DNA of 64,000 nucleotides from Pseudocoprococcus catus (GTDB taxonomy: Bacteria; Bacillota; Clostridia; Lachnospirales; Lachnospiraceae), in the NCBI RefSeq assembly GCF_902381825.1, contig NZ_LR698973.1:1857584-1921583 (forward strand), in the 5' to 3' direction. Of the stretch, positions 26,407 to 35,382 are shown one piece after another. The stretch's first letter is position 1, and each line of letters begins with the position of its first letter. The notes beneath the pieces were generated by a model. It had not been told where the DNA came from and searched no databases. It was given only the letters and a program-made list of their open reading frames with translations. The translations under genes were made by a program, and so were the position numbers.

Positions 26407-27333
26407 GTGGAACAAAGAAGTTATGTTGTTGATGAAGCCAATGATGGCGTACGTATTGATAAGTATCTGGCACTCTTGATGGAAGAATGCTCAAGATCTT
26501 ATATACAGAAAATAATTGGCGATCAGTCGGTGTGTGTAAACGGAAAAGCGGTTAAGGCGAATTTCAAAATTCATACAGGTGATGCAGTTATGATTGAATT
26601 ACCTGATCCGGTTATTCTGGATATTCAGCCGGAGAATATACCCTTGGATATTTTATATGAGGATCAGGACATTCTGATCATCAATAAGCCAAAGGATATG
26701 GTTGTGCATCCAGCGCCGGGACATTATACCGGGACCCTTGTGAATGCAGTGATGTATCACTGCGGGGAGGACCTCTCAACCATCAATGGCGTATTAAGGC
26801 CCGGAATAGTGCATAGAATTGATAAGGATACAACAGGTGTGCTTGTTATCTGCAAAAATGACAGGGCGCATCGCGCCATTGCAGAACAGCTCAGCGTGCA
26901 CAGTATTACAAGGGCCTATTATGCGATTGTTTATAATAATATCAAAGAAGATGAGGGAACCGTTGATGCACCGATTGGCCGTATGGATGCCGATCGGAAG
27001 AAAATGGGCATTAACCATAAGAACGGCAGGCATGCAGTGACGCACTACCGTGTACTTGAGCGATTTGGCAAATACACCTATATTGAGTGCCGCCTTGAGA
27101 CAGGCAGAACACATCAGATCCGTGTGCATATGGCCAGTATAGGCCATCCTCTGCTGGGGGATACTGTTTATGGTCCTTCTAAGGATCCGTTTAAGCTGGA
27201 AGGGCAGGCGCTTCACGCAAAGCTGCTTGGATTTATCCATCCGTCCACCGGTCAGTATGTGGAATTTGAATCACCGCTTCCGCCATATTTTACAGCATTG
27301 CTGGACAGACTGCGGCAGTCAGCCGGCAGATAA
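26407..27333 (+). CDS. RluD-family 23S rRNA pseudouridine synthase
   Basis: The 308-residue protein has an N-terminal S4 RNA-binding domain (VRIDKYLALLMEECSRSYIQ) and a RluA/RluD catalytic domain, with catalytic Asp139 in HRIDKDTTG and the HQIRVHMASIGHPLLGD block. It is likely to modify large-subunit rRNA. The start is GTG at 26407 after AGGTGAAAAC. The lspA-rluD order is widely conserved, and the gene here corresponds to Bacillus ylyB. Confidence 0.93.
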   Translation: MEQRSYVVDEANDGVRIDKYLALLMEECSRSYIQKIIGDQSVCVNGKAVKANFKIHTGDAVMIELPDPVILDIQPENIPLDILYEDQDILIINKPKDMVVHPAPGHYTGTLVNAVMYHCGEDLSTINGVLRPGIVHRIDKDTTGVLVICKNDRAHRAIAEQLSVHSITRAYYAIVYNNIKEDEGTVDAPIGRMDADRKKMGINHKNGRHAVTHYRVLERFGKYTYIECRLETGRTHQIRVHMASIGHPLLGDTVYGPSKDPFKLEGQALHAKLLGFIHPSTGQYVEFESPLPPYFTALLDRLRQSAGR

Positions 27334-27397
27334 AGATCCTACTGTTCATGCAGTACAATATGTGATAAAATAGAGTCAGAAAAGGCAGGGGATAGAG

Positions 27398-27778
27398 ATG
27401 AAGAAGCACAAGAAGGATCCACTCTATAAAAGTTTTGGTTATGCCTTTCAGGGAATTTATACATGTATCAGCAAAGAACGCAATATGAAGATTCATTGCT
27501 GTGTCTCACTGCTTGTAGTGATTGCGGGCATTATCTTTCAATTGTCAGTGACAGAATGGTGTATCTGTCTGACATTGTTTGGACTTGTGATGGCATTGGA
27601 GCTGGTGAACACATCGATAGAGGCAGTGGTGGATCTTGTAACAGAGGAGCGAAAGCCTTTGGCGAAGATTGCCAAGGATACGGCGGCAGGAGCTGTACTC
27701 ATTGCAGCTATTATGGCAGCGATTATCGGCTGTGTTATTTTTGTTCCCAAGGTCATGCAGTTTTTGACAGGGCTTTAG
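27398..27778 (+). CDS. dgkA: Diacylglycerol/undecaprenol kinase family protein
   Basis: The 126-residue protein has three TM helices and the DgkA signature ALELVNTSIEAVVDLV, with the active-site Glu and Asn. In Gram-positive bacteria this family phosphorylates undecaprenol and recycles lipid carrier for envelope synthesis. The N terminus (KSFGYAFQGI) and NMKIH motif also match the family. It precedes the phasin-like gene by about 90 bases. Confidence 0.93.
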   Translation: MKKHKKDPLYKSFGYAFQGIYTCISKERNMKIHCCVSLLVVIAGIIFQLSVTEWCICLTLFGLVMALELVNTSIEAVVDLVTEERKPLAKIAKDTAAGAVLIAAIMAAIIGCVIFVPKVMQFLTGL

Positions 27779-27867
27779 TGATTTGTTGATTGGTTGCATG
27801 GATGCATTGCAGCTGCAGAGAGAGAATCCGGCGGTTGTGATGTCTGACAGTAAAGGAGAGATGTAAG

Positions 27868-28263
27868 ATGGAAAAACTCGGAGAAAGCCTTAAGAAGCTT
27901 TTACTTATCGGTATCGGTACAGCAGCTGTTACAGCAGAGAAATCCAAGGAAGTATTAGACGATCTGGTGAAGAAGGGTGAGCTGACAGTTGAACAGGGCA
28001 AGGTCCTGAACAAAGAACTGAAGCACAATATCAAAGAGACATTGAAGGACAATGTGAATGTTTCAGTGAAAGCATCCACACCAGAAGAATTGCAGACCCT
28101 TCTTGAGAAGATGACACCGGAACAGATTGAACAGCTGAAACAGCAGATTAGCAATATGGAGCAGACCGCTGAGGAGAAGACAGAGACAGTGGAATCAGAA
28201 GAAGCACCGGCTGAAGCTACAGAGGACGCTCCGGCTGCGGAAGAGGCAGCTGACGCTGAATAA
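27868..28263 (+). CDS. Phasin-like/coiled-coil protein
   Basis: The 131-residue protein has an N-terminal amphipathic or weakly hydrophobic helix (LKKLLLIGIGTAAVTAEKSKEVLDD). It is followed by a pattern seen in phasin-family and polyhydroxyalkanoate granule proteins (ELTVEQGKVLNKEL), then an acidic Ala/Glu-rich tail of about 35 residues. I see no enzyme motif. A polyhydroxyalkanoate role is doubtful because no PHA synthase is nearby. It lies 5 bases upstream of the ABC1 kinase gene, so the two are probably co-translated. Confidence 0.7.
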   Translation: MEKLGESLKKLLLIGIGTAAVTAEKSKEVLDDLVKKGELTVEQGKVLNKELKHNIKETLKDNVNVSVKASTPEELQTLLEKMTPEQIEQLKQQISNMEQTAEEKTETVESEEAPAEATEDAPAAEEAADAE

Positions 28264-28268
28264 GAAGA

Positions 28269-29867
28269 ATGAATACAAAGTCTGAAAAAGTCAGATCAAG
28301 CGGTTATGGAGAACGGTTGAAGGAGATTACAGCCGTTCTCCATAAACATGCTATTACGCGTGGTGTATCTCCGGAGAAGTTGAGAATGATTCTGGAGGAC
28401 CTTGGACCGACATATATCAAGCTGGGTCAGATTATGTCGTTGAGATCAGATATTTTGCCGAAGCGATACTGTGATGAATTGATGAAGCTATGCTCGGATG
28501 TGGCACCTATGCCCTTTGACCAGGTGGTGGATGTGATCCAGGATGCCTTTGGTTGTCCGTGGCAGGAGGAGTTCCAGTCAATTGAAGAAAAGCCTCTTGG
28601 TTCAGCTTCTATTGCACAGGTTCATCGTGCGGTTTTGAAGAGCGGAGAACAGGTTGTGATCAAGGTCCAGCGCAAAGGTATTTACAGGACCATGGCCAGA
28701 GATATCGGATTGATGCATAAGGTTGTGCGTTTATTGCCACCGGTGAGTATCAAAGAGATGGTGGATCTGGATCTTGTTCTTGATGAACTGTGGAAGGTCA
28801 CACAGGAGGAAATGAATTTCCTTACAGAGGCAGCCAATATAGAGGAGTTCCATCGCAAGAACAGAGATGTGGCTTTTGTGGATACGCCGGTGTTATATCG
28901 GGAGTATACAACTCCGCATGTTATTGTGATGGAGTATATCGATGGCTTTTCCATTGATGATAAGGAGAATCTTCAGGAAAACGGCTATGATCTGAATGAG
29001 GTCGGCAGTAAGCTCATTGATAATTTTATTAAGCAGGTTATGGTAGATGGCTTTTTCCATGCCGATCCGCATCCTGGTAATCTTCGTGTGCGGGACGGCA
29101 AGATTGTCTGGATTGATATGGGAATGATGGGCCGTCTGTCTGAGCATGACAGGGAAGAAATCGGACGGGCCATTGAAGGTATTGCGCTGAATGATATCGG
29201 TATGATCCAGGATGCTGTTCTGGCAATCGGAGAATTCCGTGGGAAGCCGGATCAGAGTAAACTGTTTGAAGATATACGCAATCTGATGGCCAAATACGGT
29301 TCGGAAGATCTTGGCAATATTGATATTGCAGAGATTATGCAGGATCTGATGGAGGTCATGAAGGAGAACAAGATTACAATGCCTCACGGTCTGACGATGC
29401 TTGCCAGAGGCCTGGCACATATTGAAGGAGTCCTTGCAGACATCAGTCCGGAGATTAACATGATGGAGATCGCATCTGCCCGTGTGAAGAGCCAGATGTT
29501 TGAGGAGATGGACTGGAAGAAGGAATTGAAAAACAGTGGAAAAACACTGTATCGTTCTCTGAGAAAGGCGATAGATATCCCCACCTTGCTGGCAGATATT
29601 CTGCAGGGGCAGATGAAAGGTCAGACAAAGGTGAATCTCGATCTTCATGCCGGAGAAGATGTATCGAATCTGCTTCGAAGGGTAACAAGAAATATTGTTA
29701 TGGGTCTGTGGGTAATGGCATTGCTTATAAGCTCCAGTATTATCTGTACCACAGATATGAAACCGAAATTCCTTGGCATACCGGCATTGGGGGCCTTTGG
29801 CTATTTCATTGCCGTTATTATCGTATTTTATGTGTTTGCAAAACATATTTTTTCAAAAAGAAAGTAA
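28269..29867 (+). CDS. ABC1/UbiB (AarF) family atypical kinase
   Basis: The 532-residue protein has the ABC1-kinase hallmarks: KLGQ at 51-54, an Ala-rich loop PLGSASIAQVHRA in place of the Gly-rich loop, the catalytic HADPHPGN and the metal-binding IDMGMMG. Two TM helices end the protein. In proteobacteria UbiB supports ubiquinone synthesis. An anaerobic Firmicute is not expected to make ubiquinone, so another lipid-related role is likely. It forms a pair with the phasin-like gene and is followed by a strong terminator. Confidence 0.9.
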   Translation: MNTKSEKVRSSGYGERLKEITAVLHKHAITRGVSPEKLRMILEDLGPTYIKLGQIMSLRSDILPKRYCDELMKLCSDVAPMPFDQVVDVIQDAFGCPWQEEFQSIEEKPLGSASIAQVHRAVLKSGEQVVIKVQRKGIYRTMARDIGLMHKVVRLLPPVSIKEMVDLDLVLDELWKVTQEEMNFLTEAANIEEFHRKNRDVAFVDTPVLYREYTTPHVIVMEYIDGFSIDDKENLQENGYDLNEVGSKLIDNFIKQVMVDGFFHADPHPGNLRVRDGKIVWIDMGMMGRLSEHDREEIGRAIEGIALNDIGMIQDAVLAIGEFRGKPDQSKLFEDIRNLMAKYGSEDLGNIDIAEIMQDLMEVMKENKITMPHGLTMLARGLAHIEGVLADISPEINMMEIASARVKSQMFEEMDWKKELKNSGKTLYRSLRKAIDIPTLLADILQGQMKGQTKVNLDLHAGEDVSNLLRRVTRNIVMGLWVMALLISSSIICTTDMKPKFLGIPALGAFGYFIAVIIVFYVFAKHIFSKRK

Positions 29868-29921
29868 AAATAAACTGAGGCTATTACTGTGATTGGCAGC
29901 TAATTCCTCAGTTTATTTTTT
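29868..29921 (+). terminator. Rho-independent terminator after the ABC1 kinase gene
   Basis: AAATAAACTGAGG (29868-29880) pairs with CCTCAGTTTATTT (29906-29918), followed by more T. The stem begins right at the stop codon. Between it and the next terminator (29922-30037) I see nothing. Confidence 0.85.
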
Positions 29922-30037
29922 GCGTTTTCCGTTTGCGGATGAGAGTGGAATTTTATCCGGCTTTAGTTTTATGAATGAGTCGAAGAAAAAATATGTAATT
30001 ATATTGATTATTCTCGATAAACTCCGGTTTATTATAG

Positions 30038-30080
30038 AAAAAAGCTATAAAAATATGACGATGCATACTTTTATAGCTTT
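30038..30080 (-). terminator. Rho-independent terminator of the DAHP synthase gene
   Basis: AAAGCTATAAAA (30041-30052) pairs with TTTTATAGCTTT (30069-30080). On the minus strand the hairpin is followed by six T (A-run 30038-30043). It lies 46 bases beyond the stop of the minus-strand gene. Confidence 0.85.
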
Positions 30081-30125
30081 CCCTTTATTTTTCCCTTATA
30101 CGATTAGTGGGTATCCATTTTGTAT

Positions 30126-31160
30126 TTATACACGTTCTGCAATATCGTACAGCAGTCTTTCAGAATCTTCCCAGCCAAGGCAAGGGTCAGTGATGGACTT
30201 GCCGTAGACATGGTTCTCAACGCCCACCTTCTGGTTGCCTTCAACGATATAGCTCTCAATCATCACGCCTTTGACAAGCTTGCGGATGTCATCGGAATGC
30301 TGACGGCTGCTTAAGACTTCCTTGACAATACGGATCTGTTCTTTATGCTTCTTGCCGGAGTTGGAATGGTTGGCGTCAATGATGCAGGCCGGATTCTTGA
30401 GTCCTTTTTCGGCATACATTTCATTGAGAAGCTGCAGATCTTCATAGTGATAGTTCGGATGTGTCTGACCATGCTTATCAACAGCACCACGAAGAATCGT
30501 GTGTGCATAAGGATTGCCGTCTGTTGTGGCATCCCATCCGCGGTAGAGAAAATTATGACCATGCTGAGCAGCAACAACAGAGTTCAGCATAACGGATAAG
30601 TCACCGCTGGTCGGATTCTTCATACCGGTTGGCACTTCAATGCCACTGGCAACCAGACGATGCTGCTGATTCTCAACGGAGCGTGCACCAACAGCAACAT
30701 AAGAGAGGATATCGGACAGATATCTGAAGTTTTCAGGGTAAAGCATCTCATCAGCAATTGGCATATGAAATGTCTGCAGGGCATGCATATGGATCTTTCT
30801 GATGGCAATCAGACCATTTAAAAGATCGGGTGCCTTTTCAGGATCTGGCTGATGAAGCATACCTTTGTAGCCTTCGCCGGTTGTACGCGGCTTGTTCGTG
30901 TAAATACGCGGTACAAGGACAAGCTTATCTTTAACTTTTTCCTGAACTTTTGTAAGACGGCCGATGTAATCACAAACAGCTTCTTCGTTGTCGGCGGAGC
31001 AAGGACCGATAATGACCATAAATTTGTCTGAGGCACCTGTAATAATATCAATCAGTTCCTGGTCTTTCTCTGCTTTTAAAGCAGCCAGTTCTTCGGAAAC
31101 AGGATATAATTCTTTGATTTCCATTGGTGTCGGAAGTTTTTTTGTTAATACAAAGCTCAT
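30126..31160 (-). CDS. aroF: 3-deoxy-7-phosphoheptulonate synthase (DAHP synthase, AroF/G/H type)
   Basis: DAHP synthase condenses phosphoenolpyruvate and erythrose 4-phosphate at the entry to the shikimate pathway. The 344-residue protein is the type I alpha (E. coli AroFGH) class: IGPCSADNEEAV, PRIYTNKPRTTGEGYKG, KNPTSGDL and CIIDANHSNSGKKH are all present. I start at the ATG at 31160, with AAGGAG 9 bases upstream; the frame is open for 22 more codons without support. It is transcribed alone from its own promoter. Feedback control by an aromatic amino acid is likely from family knowledge, but the effector cannot be told. Confidence 0.95.
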   Translation of the reverse strand: MSFVLTKKLPTPMEIKELYPVSEELAALKAEKDQELIDIITGASDKFMVIIGPCSADNEEAVCDYIGRLTKVQEKVKDKLVLVPRIYTNKPRTTGEGYKGMLHQPDPEKAPDLLNGLIAIRKIHMHALQTFHMPIADEMLYPENFRYLSDILSYVAVGARSVENQQHRLVASGIEVPTGMKNPTSGDLSVMLNSVVAAQHGHNFLYRGWDATTDGNPYAHTILRGAVDKHGQTHPNYHYEDLQLLNEMYAEKGLKNPACIIDANHSNSGKKHKEQIRIVKEVLSSRQHSDDIRKLVKGVMIESYIVEGNQKVGVENHVYGKSITDPCLGWEDSERLLYDIAERV

Positions 31161-31229
31161 AGTGTTTCTCTCCTTGGTAACATTTGTACAACGGCAAAAA
31201 GAATAAGCAGTTATACTTTTCTGCAATCA

Positions 31230-31258
31230 ATTATAGCTGAAAAGGAAAATGATGTAAA
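31230..31258 (-). promoter_or_regulatory. Promoter of the DAHP synthase gene
   Basis: On the minus strand: TTTACA (31258-31253), 17-base spacer, TATAAT (31235-31230), 70 bases before the ATG. Confidence 0.65.
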
Positions 31259-31311
31259 GGCATAAGTTAACAGGCACAAACGTAAACTGTAAAAAAAGCA
31301 CGGTGACAGTT

Positions 31312-32604
31312 ATGAAGAATAAAATTATAGCAGCTATCCTGTTGATGGGTATTTTATGGAATGGACAAATGGTTTATGCAGAAGATACTGCTGTCGGAGA
31401 AGTGATAGCAACGGAATCAGAAAATTCAGAATCAACAAATGCAGAAACGACAGAGATGGAATTGGAAAGGGAGTTGGAAAGTCAGGGGGTAGTATCAACT
31501 GAATCGGCGGTAACTGTCATATCGGAGGCGGCTGTTTTAATGGAAGCAGGAACCGGAACAGTCATTTATGAGAAAAATCAGGATGTTCGGGTCAGTCCTG
31601 CCAGTATCACAAAGATTATGACACTGCTTCTGATCTACGATGCGCTGTATAACGGAAAAATCCAGCTGACAGATGAAGTTGTAACAAGTGCCCGGGCAAA
31701 ATCCATGGGCGGCTCCCAGGTTTTCCTTGAGGAAGGCGAAAAACAAACAGTGGAAACGCTGATCAAATGTATTGTGATTGCTTCAGGTAATGATGCTTCA
31801 GTGGCAATGGCAGAGTATGTAAGCGGCAGTGAGGAGGCCTTTGTGGGGGAAATGAATCAAAAAGCCGCCGATCTGGGCATGAACGGGACACATTTTGTGG
31901 ATTGCTGCGGGCTGACAGATTCAAATGACCATTATACAACGGCAAAAGATGTGGCCATCATGGCCCGGGCGCTCATTACAAATTATCCTGACATTTCGCA
32001 ATATGCGACGATCTGGATGGAAAATATCACGCATGTAACAGCAAAAGGCAGTAGTGAATTCGGTCTTTCCAACACGAATAAACTTCTGAAAATGGCAAAT
32101 AATTTTGAAGTAACAGGGTTAAAAACAGGCTCTACAGCAAAGGCGGGATATTGCTTTTGCGGAACAGCTGTCAAAGACGGATTGAGTCTCATTGCCGTGG
32201 TGATGGATGCACCGGATTATAAAATACGTTTTTCCGAGGCACAGCAGCTTCTGAATTACGGCTTTGCCAACTGCAGCGCATACAGGGATGATCATCCGCC
32301 GGTACTTTTGCCAATGGCGATAAAAGACGGAAAAACAGAAAGTGTTGAATTGATGTATGACGGCCAGTTTTCCTATGTGGCGCTGCGAGGGGAAAATCTT
32401 GAAAATATCCATTCAAAACTGCAACTGGATGAAAGCCTGTTTCCGCCTTTTGAAGCAGGAACAAAGGCAGGACGTCTGATCTATTATCTGGATGATACGG
32501 AGATTGGTGAAGTGCCTATTGTGACAAAGGAGGGGATACAAAAAGCCGGTTTCAGTGATTATTTAGAAAAAGTTTACAGGAATTTTATGAGCATCTGCGG
32601 ATAA
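31312..32604 (+). CDS. D-Ala-D-Ala carboxypeptidase (DacF/PBP5 type), secreted
   Basis: The 430-residue protein has a signal peptide (about residues 1-25, ending near VYAED), an acidic Glu/Ser/Thr linker, and an S11 peptidase domain with S98-I-T-K101, SGNDAS and GLKTGSTAKAG. A C-terminal PBP5_C-like beta domain follows. I choose the ATG at 31312 over the GTG at 31303, because the signal peptide then begins MKNKIIAAILL. The ribosome binding site is weak. It is divergent from the DAHP synthase gene. It is one of three carboxypeptidases in the window and probably the DacF-like form. Confidence 0.9.
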   Translation: MKNKIIAAILLMGILWNGQMVYAEDTAVGEVIATESENSESTNAETTEMELERELESQGVVSTESAVTVISEAAVLMEAGTGTVIYEKNQDVRVSPASITKIMTLLLIYDALYNGKIQLTDEVVTSARAKSMGGSQVFLEEGEKQTVETLIKCIVIASGNDASVAMAEYVSGSEEAFVGEMNQKAADLGMNGTHFVDCCGLTDSNDHYTTAKDVAIMARALITNYPDISQYATIWMENITHVTAKGSSEFGLSNTNKLLKMANNFEVTGLKTGSTAKAGYCFCGTAVKDGLSLIAVVMDAPDYKIRFSEAQQLLNYGFANCSAYRDDHPPVLLPMAIKDGKTESVELMYDGQFSYVALRGENLENIHSKLQLDESLFPPFEAGTKAGRLIYYLDDTEIGEVPIVTKEGIQKAGFSDYLEKVYRNFMSICG

Positions 32605-32673
32605 ATATAGGCTATTTTACAAAAACATGGTATAATGAACTTTATTGAAAAACATATCGGAGGTTTATGTGCG

Positions 32674-33570
32674 ATGGAGCAACGTGTGTTACTTATGGTG
32701 AATCCAATGGCCGGACGTCAGAAGATACGTAATGAATTGCTTTATGTCGTTGATACACTGACAAAAGCAGGGTATGAGACGATTATTTATACAACACAGG
32801 GTAAGGATGCAACAAGAGATCTGTTGGCTGAGAAGGATAGTCAGTTTGACAGAGTTATTTGCTGCGGTGGAGATGGCACTTTTAATGAGATTTTGTCGGC
32901 AACGATGCATTGGGATAAGCGCCCTATTCTGGGGTATATTCCTGCAGGAACCACCAATGATTTTGCAGCAGGTCTGAAGCTGCCTTCAGATATCAGGGAG
33001 GCAGCGGTGAACATTGTTAGGGGAACGCCGCATACCGTTGATGCAGGTTTGTTTAATACGTCCTATTTTTCTTATGTCGCTTCTTTCGGTGCATTTACGG
33101 AGACATCCTATTCAACACCGCAGAACTTTAAGAATGCATTGGGGCATCTGGCCTATATTCTTGAGGGCATCAAAGAGATTCCGGCATTTACATCCTATAC
33201 GGTCTGTGTGGAAGCGGATGGACAGATTTATAAAGATTCCTATATTTTCGGTGCAGTCAGCAATGCCAGAAGTGTGGGGGGAATTTTGAAGATCAGTGAT
33301 TCTCTTGTGGATTTAAATGACGGTGTGTTTGAAGTGATGATGATCAAGATGCCGAAGACATTGATGGATCTCAGTGCAATTGTGACATCGCTGACATCTT
33401 TGAATCCGCTGAAGTATGATCCGTCCATGTTTTTGTTCTTGCAGACAAAGGAATTGAAGATTACTTTTGAACAGGAGATGGTGTGGTCCCTGGACGGAGA
33501 ACGTGTAAGCGGCGGTAAAGAGGCAAGAATTGCCTGCATCAAAGATGCATTCAAAATATTAACCGTATAA
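32674..33570 (+). CDS. Diacylglycerol kinase-like lipid kinase (DgkB/YegS family)
   Basis: The 298-residue protein begins MEQRVLLMVNPMAGRQK and has the kinase motifs CCGGDGTFNE and GYIPAGTTNDFA, with the later SLDGERVSGG motif. The family phosphorylates diacylglycerol or related lipids in the cytoplasm. The ATG at 32674 is preceded by GGAGG at 32659. A perfect TATAAT at 32631-32636 may be its -10, but I see no good -35. Substrate specificity is not visible. Confidence 0.9.
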   Translation: MEQRVLLMVNPMAGRQKIRNELLYVVDTLTKAGYETIIYTTQGKDATRDLLAEKDSQFDRVICCGGDGTFNEILSATMHWDKRPILGYIPAGTTNDFAAGLKLPSDIREAAVNIVRGTPHTVDAGLFNTSYFSYVASFGAFTETSYSTPQNFKNALGHLAYILEGIKEIPAFTSYTVCVEADGQIYKDSYIFGAVSNARSVGGILKISDSLVDLNDGVFEVMMIKMPKTLMDLSAIVTSLTSLNPLKYDPSMFLFLQTKELKITFEQEMVWSLDGERVSGGKEARIACIKDAFKILTV

Positions 33571-33580
33571 TGGAGGCCGA

Positions 33581-34456
33581 ATGAAAGATAAAAAGAAATG
33601 GATGATGGCTGCCGCAGCGGCAGCCGGTGCCCTCATAGGGCGGATATGCTATGAATGCAGACATTTTACGACAGAATATTATGATGTAGCATCAGATAAA
33701 ATACCGGAAGTTTTTGAAGGCTTCCGTTTTGTTGTGCTGTCGGATCTTCATAACTATGACTTTGATCAGGGCAACAGGCAGCTGCTTAGGGCGATAGAGC
33801 GTTCGAAACCGGATGCCGTGATGATTGCCGGCGATATGATAGATGCACATCCGGGAGCGGATATGTCCGCAGCAGTTCGGATGGTCCGTGATCTCTGTGA
33901 CCGATGGCCGGTTTATTTCGGCAATGGGAATCATGAACAGCGGATTGCCCTGTATCCGGAGACATACGGTGACATGCATGCGCGTTGGTGCAAAGCGATT
34001 CGTCATCCGAATCTTCATTTGCTGCGCAATCAGCATACGGTGATCAGGAAAGACGGCGCATACATCAATATTTATGGATTAGAATTGAACAGAACATATT
34101 ATAAACGTTTCAGAAAAGTGCCGATGAAGAAATGGTATCTTACGGAGCAGCTGGGCATCTGTGACAGAAAAGCATTCAATCTCCTTTTAGCCCACAATCC
34201 GCTGTATTTTGATGAATATGCTGATTGGGGGGCTGATCTGGTCCTCTCAGGGCATGTGCATGGCGGTGTTGTGATCTTGCCGTTTTTGGGCGGCGTGATT
34301 TCGCCGCAGGTGCGTTTGTTCCCTGAATATTATGCGGGAACTTATTTTCGTGGCAAAAGCGAGATGATTCTGAGCCGTGGACTGCACATGCACAGTTTTC
34401 GTATTCGATTGTTCAATATGCCAGAGCTGTCATGTGTCACACTGCATCATTCTTGA
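33581..34456 (+). CDS. Membrane-anchored metallophosphoesterase (YkuE-like)
   Basis: The 291-residue protein carries the calcineurin-like motifs in order: VVLSDLHNY, MIAGDMIDAH, GNGNHEQ, LLAHNP and LSGHVHGG. A short Ala-rich hydrophobic stretch at residues 7-21 suggests a membrane anchor or signal. Such proteins may act on lipids or nucleotides; the substrate is unknown. It starts 10 bases after the lipid kinase with GGAGG before the ATG, so the two may work on the same lipid pathway. Confidence 0.85.
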   Translation: MKDKKKWMMAAAAAAGALIGRICYECRHFTTEYYDVASDKIPEVFEGFRFVVLSDLHNYDFDQGNRQLLRAIERSKPDAVMIAGDMIDAHPGADMSAAVRMVRDLCDRWPVYFGNGNHEQRIALYPETYGDMHARWCKAIRHPNLHLLRNQHTVIRKDGAYINIYGLELNRTYYKRFRKVPMKKWYLTEQLGICDRKAFNLLLAHNPLYFDEYADWGADLVLSGHVHGGVVILPFLGGVISPQVRLFPEYYAGTYFRGKSEMILSRGLHMHSFRIRLFNMPELSCVTLHHS

Positions 34457-34465
34457 AGAAAATGA

Positions 34466-34494
34466 TTGACAGAAATGCCGGAAGATGCCACAAT
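34466..34494 (+). promoter_or_regulatory. Possible promoter for scpAB
   Basis: TTGACA (34466-34471), 17-base spacer, CACAAT (34489-34494). The -35 is perfect and the -10 is weaker. A short direct repeat ACGAAAGGT occurs twice between it and the scpA ATG. Confidence 0.45.
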
Positions 34495-34567
34495 AGATAG
34501 ACGAAAGGTAACGATTCAGTGAATACTGCCTTCTGGATAGTTACGACGAAAGGTTCAAAAGCAGAAT

Positions 34568-35380
34568 ATGATGGAAATGACATTTAAATTAGAGGTTTTT
34601 GAAGGTCCTCTGGATTTACTGCTTCACCTCATCGATATCAATAAGATTGATATTTATGATATTCCCATTGCGATGATTACGGATCAATATATGGATTATA
34701 TTCATCGCATGCAGATTGAAGATATGGATGTGACCAGTGATTTTCTGGTGATGGCGGCGACACTTCTTCGGATCAAGTCCAAGATGCTGCTGCCGGTGGA
34801 GAAAGCCGATGCAGAGGAAACAGGTGAGGATCCGAGAATGGAACTGGTGAATCGCCTGTTAGAATACAAAACCTACAAATACATTGCCCAGGAACTGAAG
34901 GACAGGGCTTTTCTGGCTGCTCAGACGCTGTATAAACCGACAACGATTCCTGATGATATGGTTTATACAGAACCGCCGGTGGATTTAGATGCGCTGGTGG
35001 GGGATATGAATCTTGAGAAGCTTCATAGGATTTTTCAGTCTGTGATGAAGCGACAGTTTGACAAGATCGACCCGATCAGAAGCAAATACGGACGGATTGA
35101 GCAGGAGCCGGTGAAATTGTCGGACAAAATGACCAGTATCCGCCGTATCGTGACAGAAAGGAAGAAACCGGTCAGCTTCAGGGGCCTTTTGACGTTGCAG
35201 TCAACAAAAGAGGAAGTGATTGTGACATTTCTGGCGATACTCGAATTGATGAAGGATGGCTCTGTGACGATCGTGCAGGAGCATCTTTTTGATGATATAC
35301 TGATTTCGCCGGGGGACAATATGGACAAATCCGAAGAGAATCAGATATCCGATGAAAATGCAACAGGAGTGACAGAGTAG
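34568..35380 (+). CDS. scpA: Segregation and condensation protein ScpA
   Basis: ScpA is the kleisin that bridges SMC heads. The 270-residue protein opens with the family signature FKLEVFEGPLDLLLHLI, then IDIYDIPIAMITDQYMDYI, and has the C-terminal winged-helix block (VTFLAILELMKDGSVTIVQE). It is followed 2 bases later by scpB. The ribosome binding site is poor; a second ATG lies at 34571. Confidence 0.96.
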   Translation: MMEMTFKLEVFEGPLDLLLHLIDINKIDIYDIPIAMITDQYMDYIHRMQIEDMDVTSDFLVMAATLLRIKSKMLLPVEKADAEETGEDPRMELVNRLLEYKTYKYIAQELKDRAFLAAQTLYKPTTIPDDMVYTEPPVDLDALVGDMNLEKLHRIFQSVMKRQFDKIDPIRSKYGRIEQEPVKLSDKMTSIRRIVTERKKPVSFRGLLTLQSTKEEVIVTFLAILELMKDGSVTIVQEHLFDDILISPGDNMDKSEENQISDENATGVTE

Positions 35381-35382
35381 AC

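Noticed and set aside
28893..29846. A long open frame (about 317 codons) on the minus strand inside the ABC1 kinase gene
   Set aside because: It is antisense to a well-conserved gene with complete kinase motifs. The translated sequence is rich in His, Cys and Asn with no domain pattern, which is a mirror effect of codon use.
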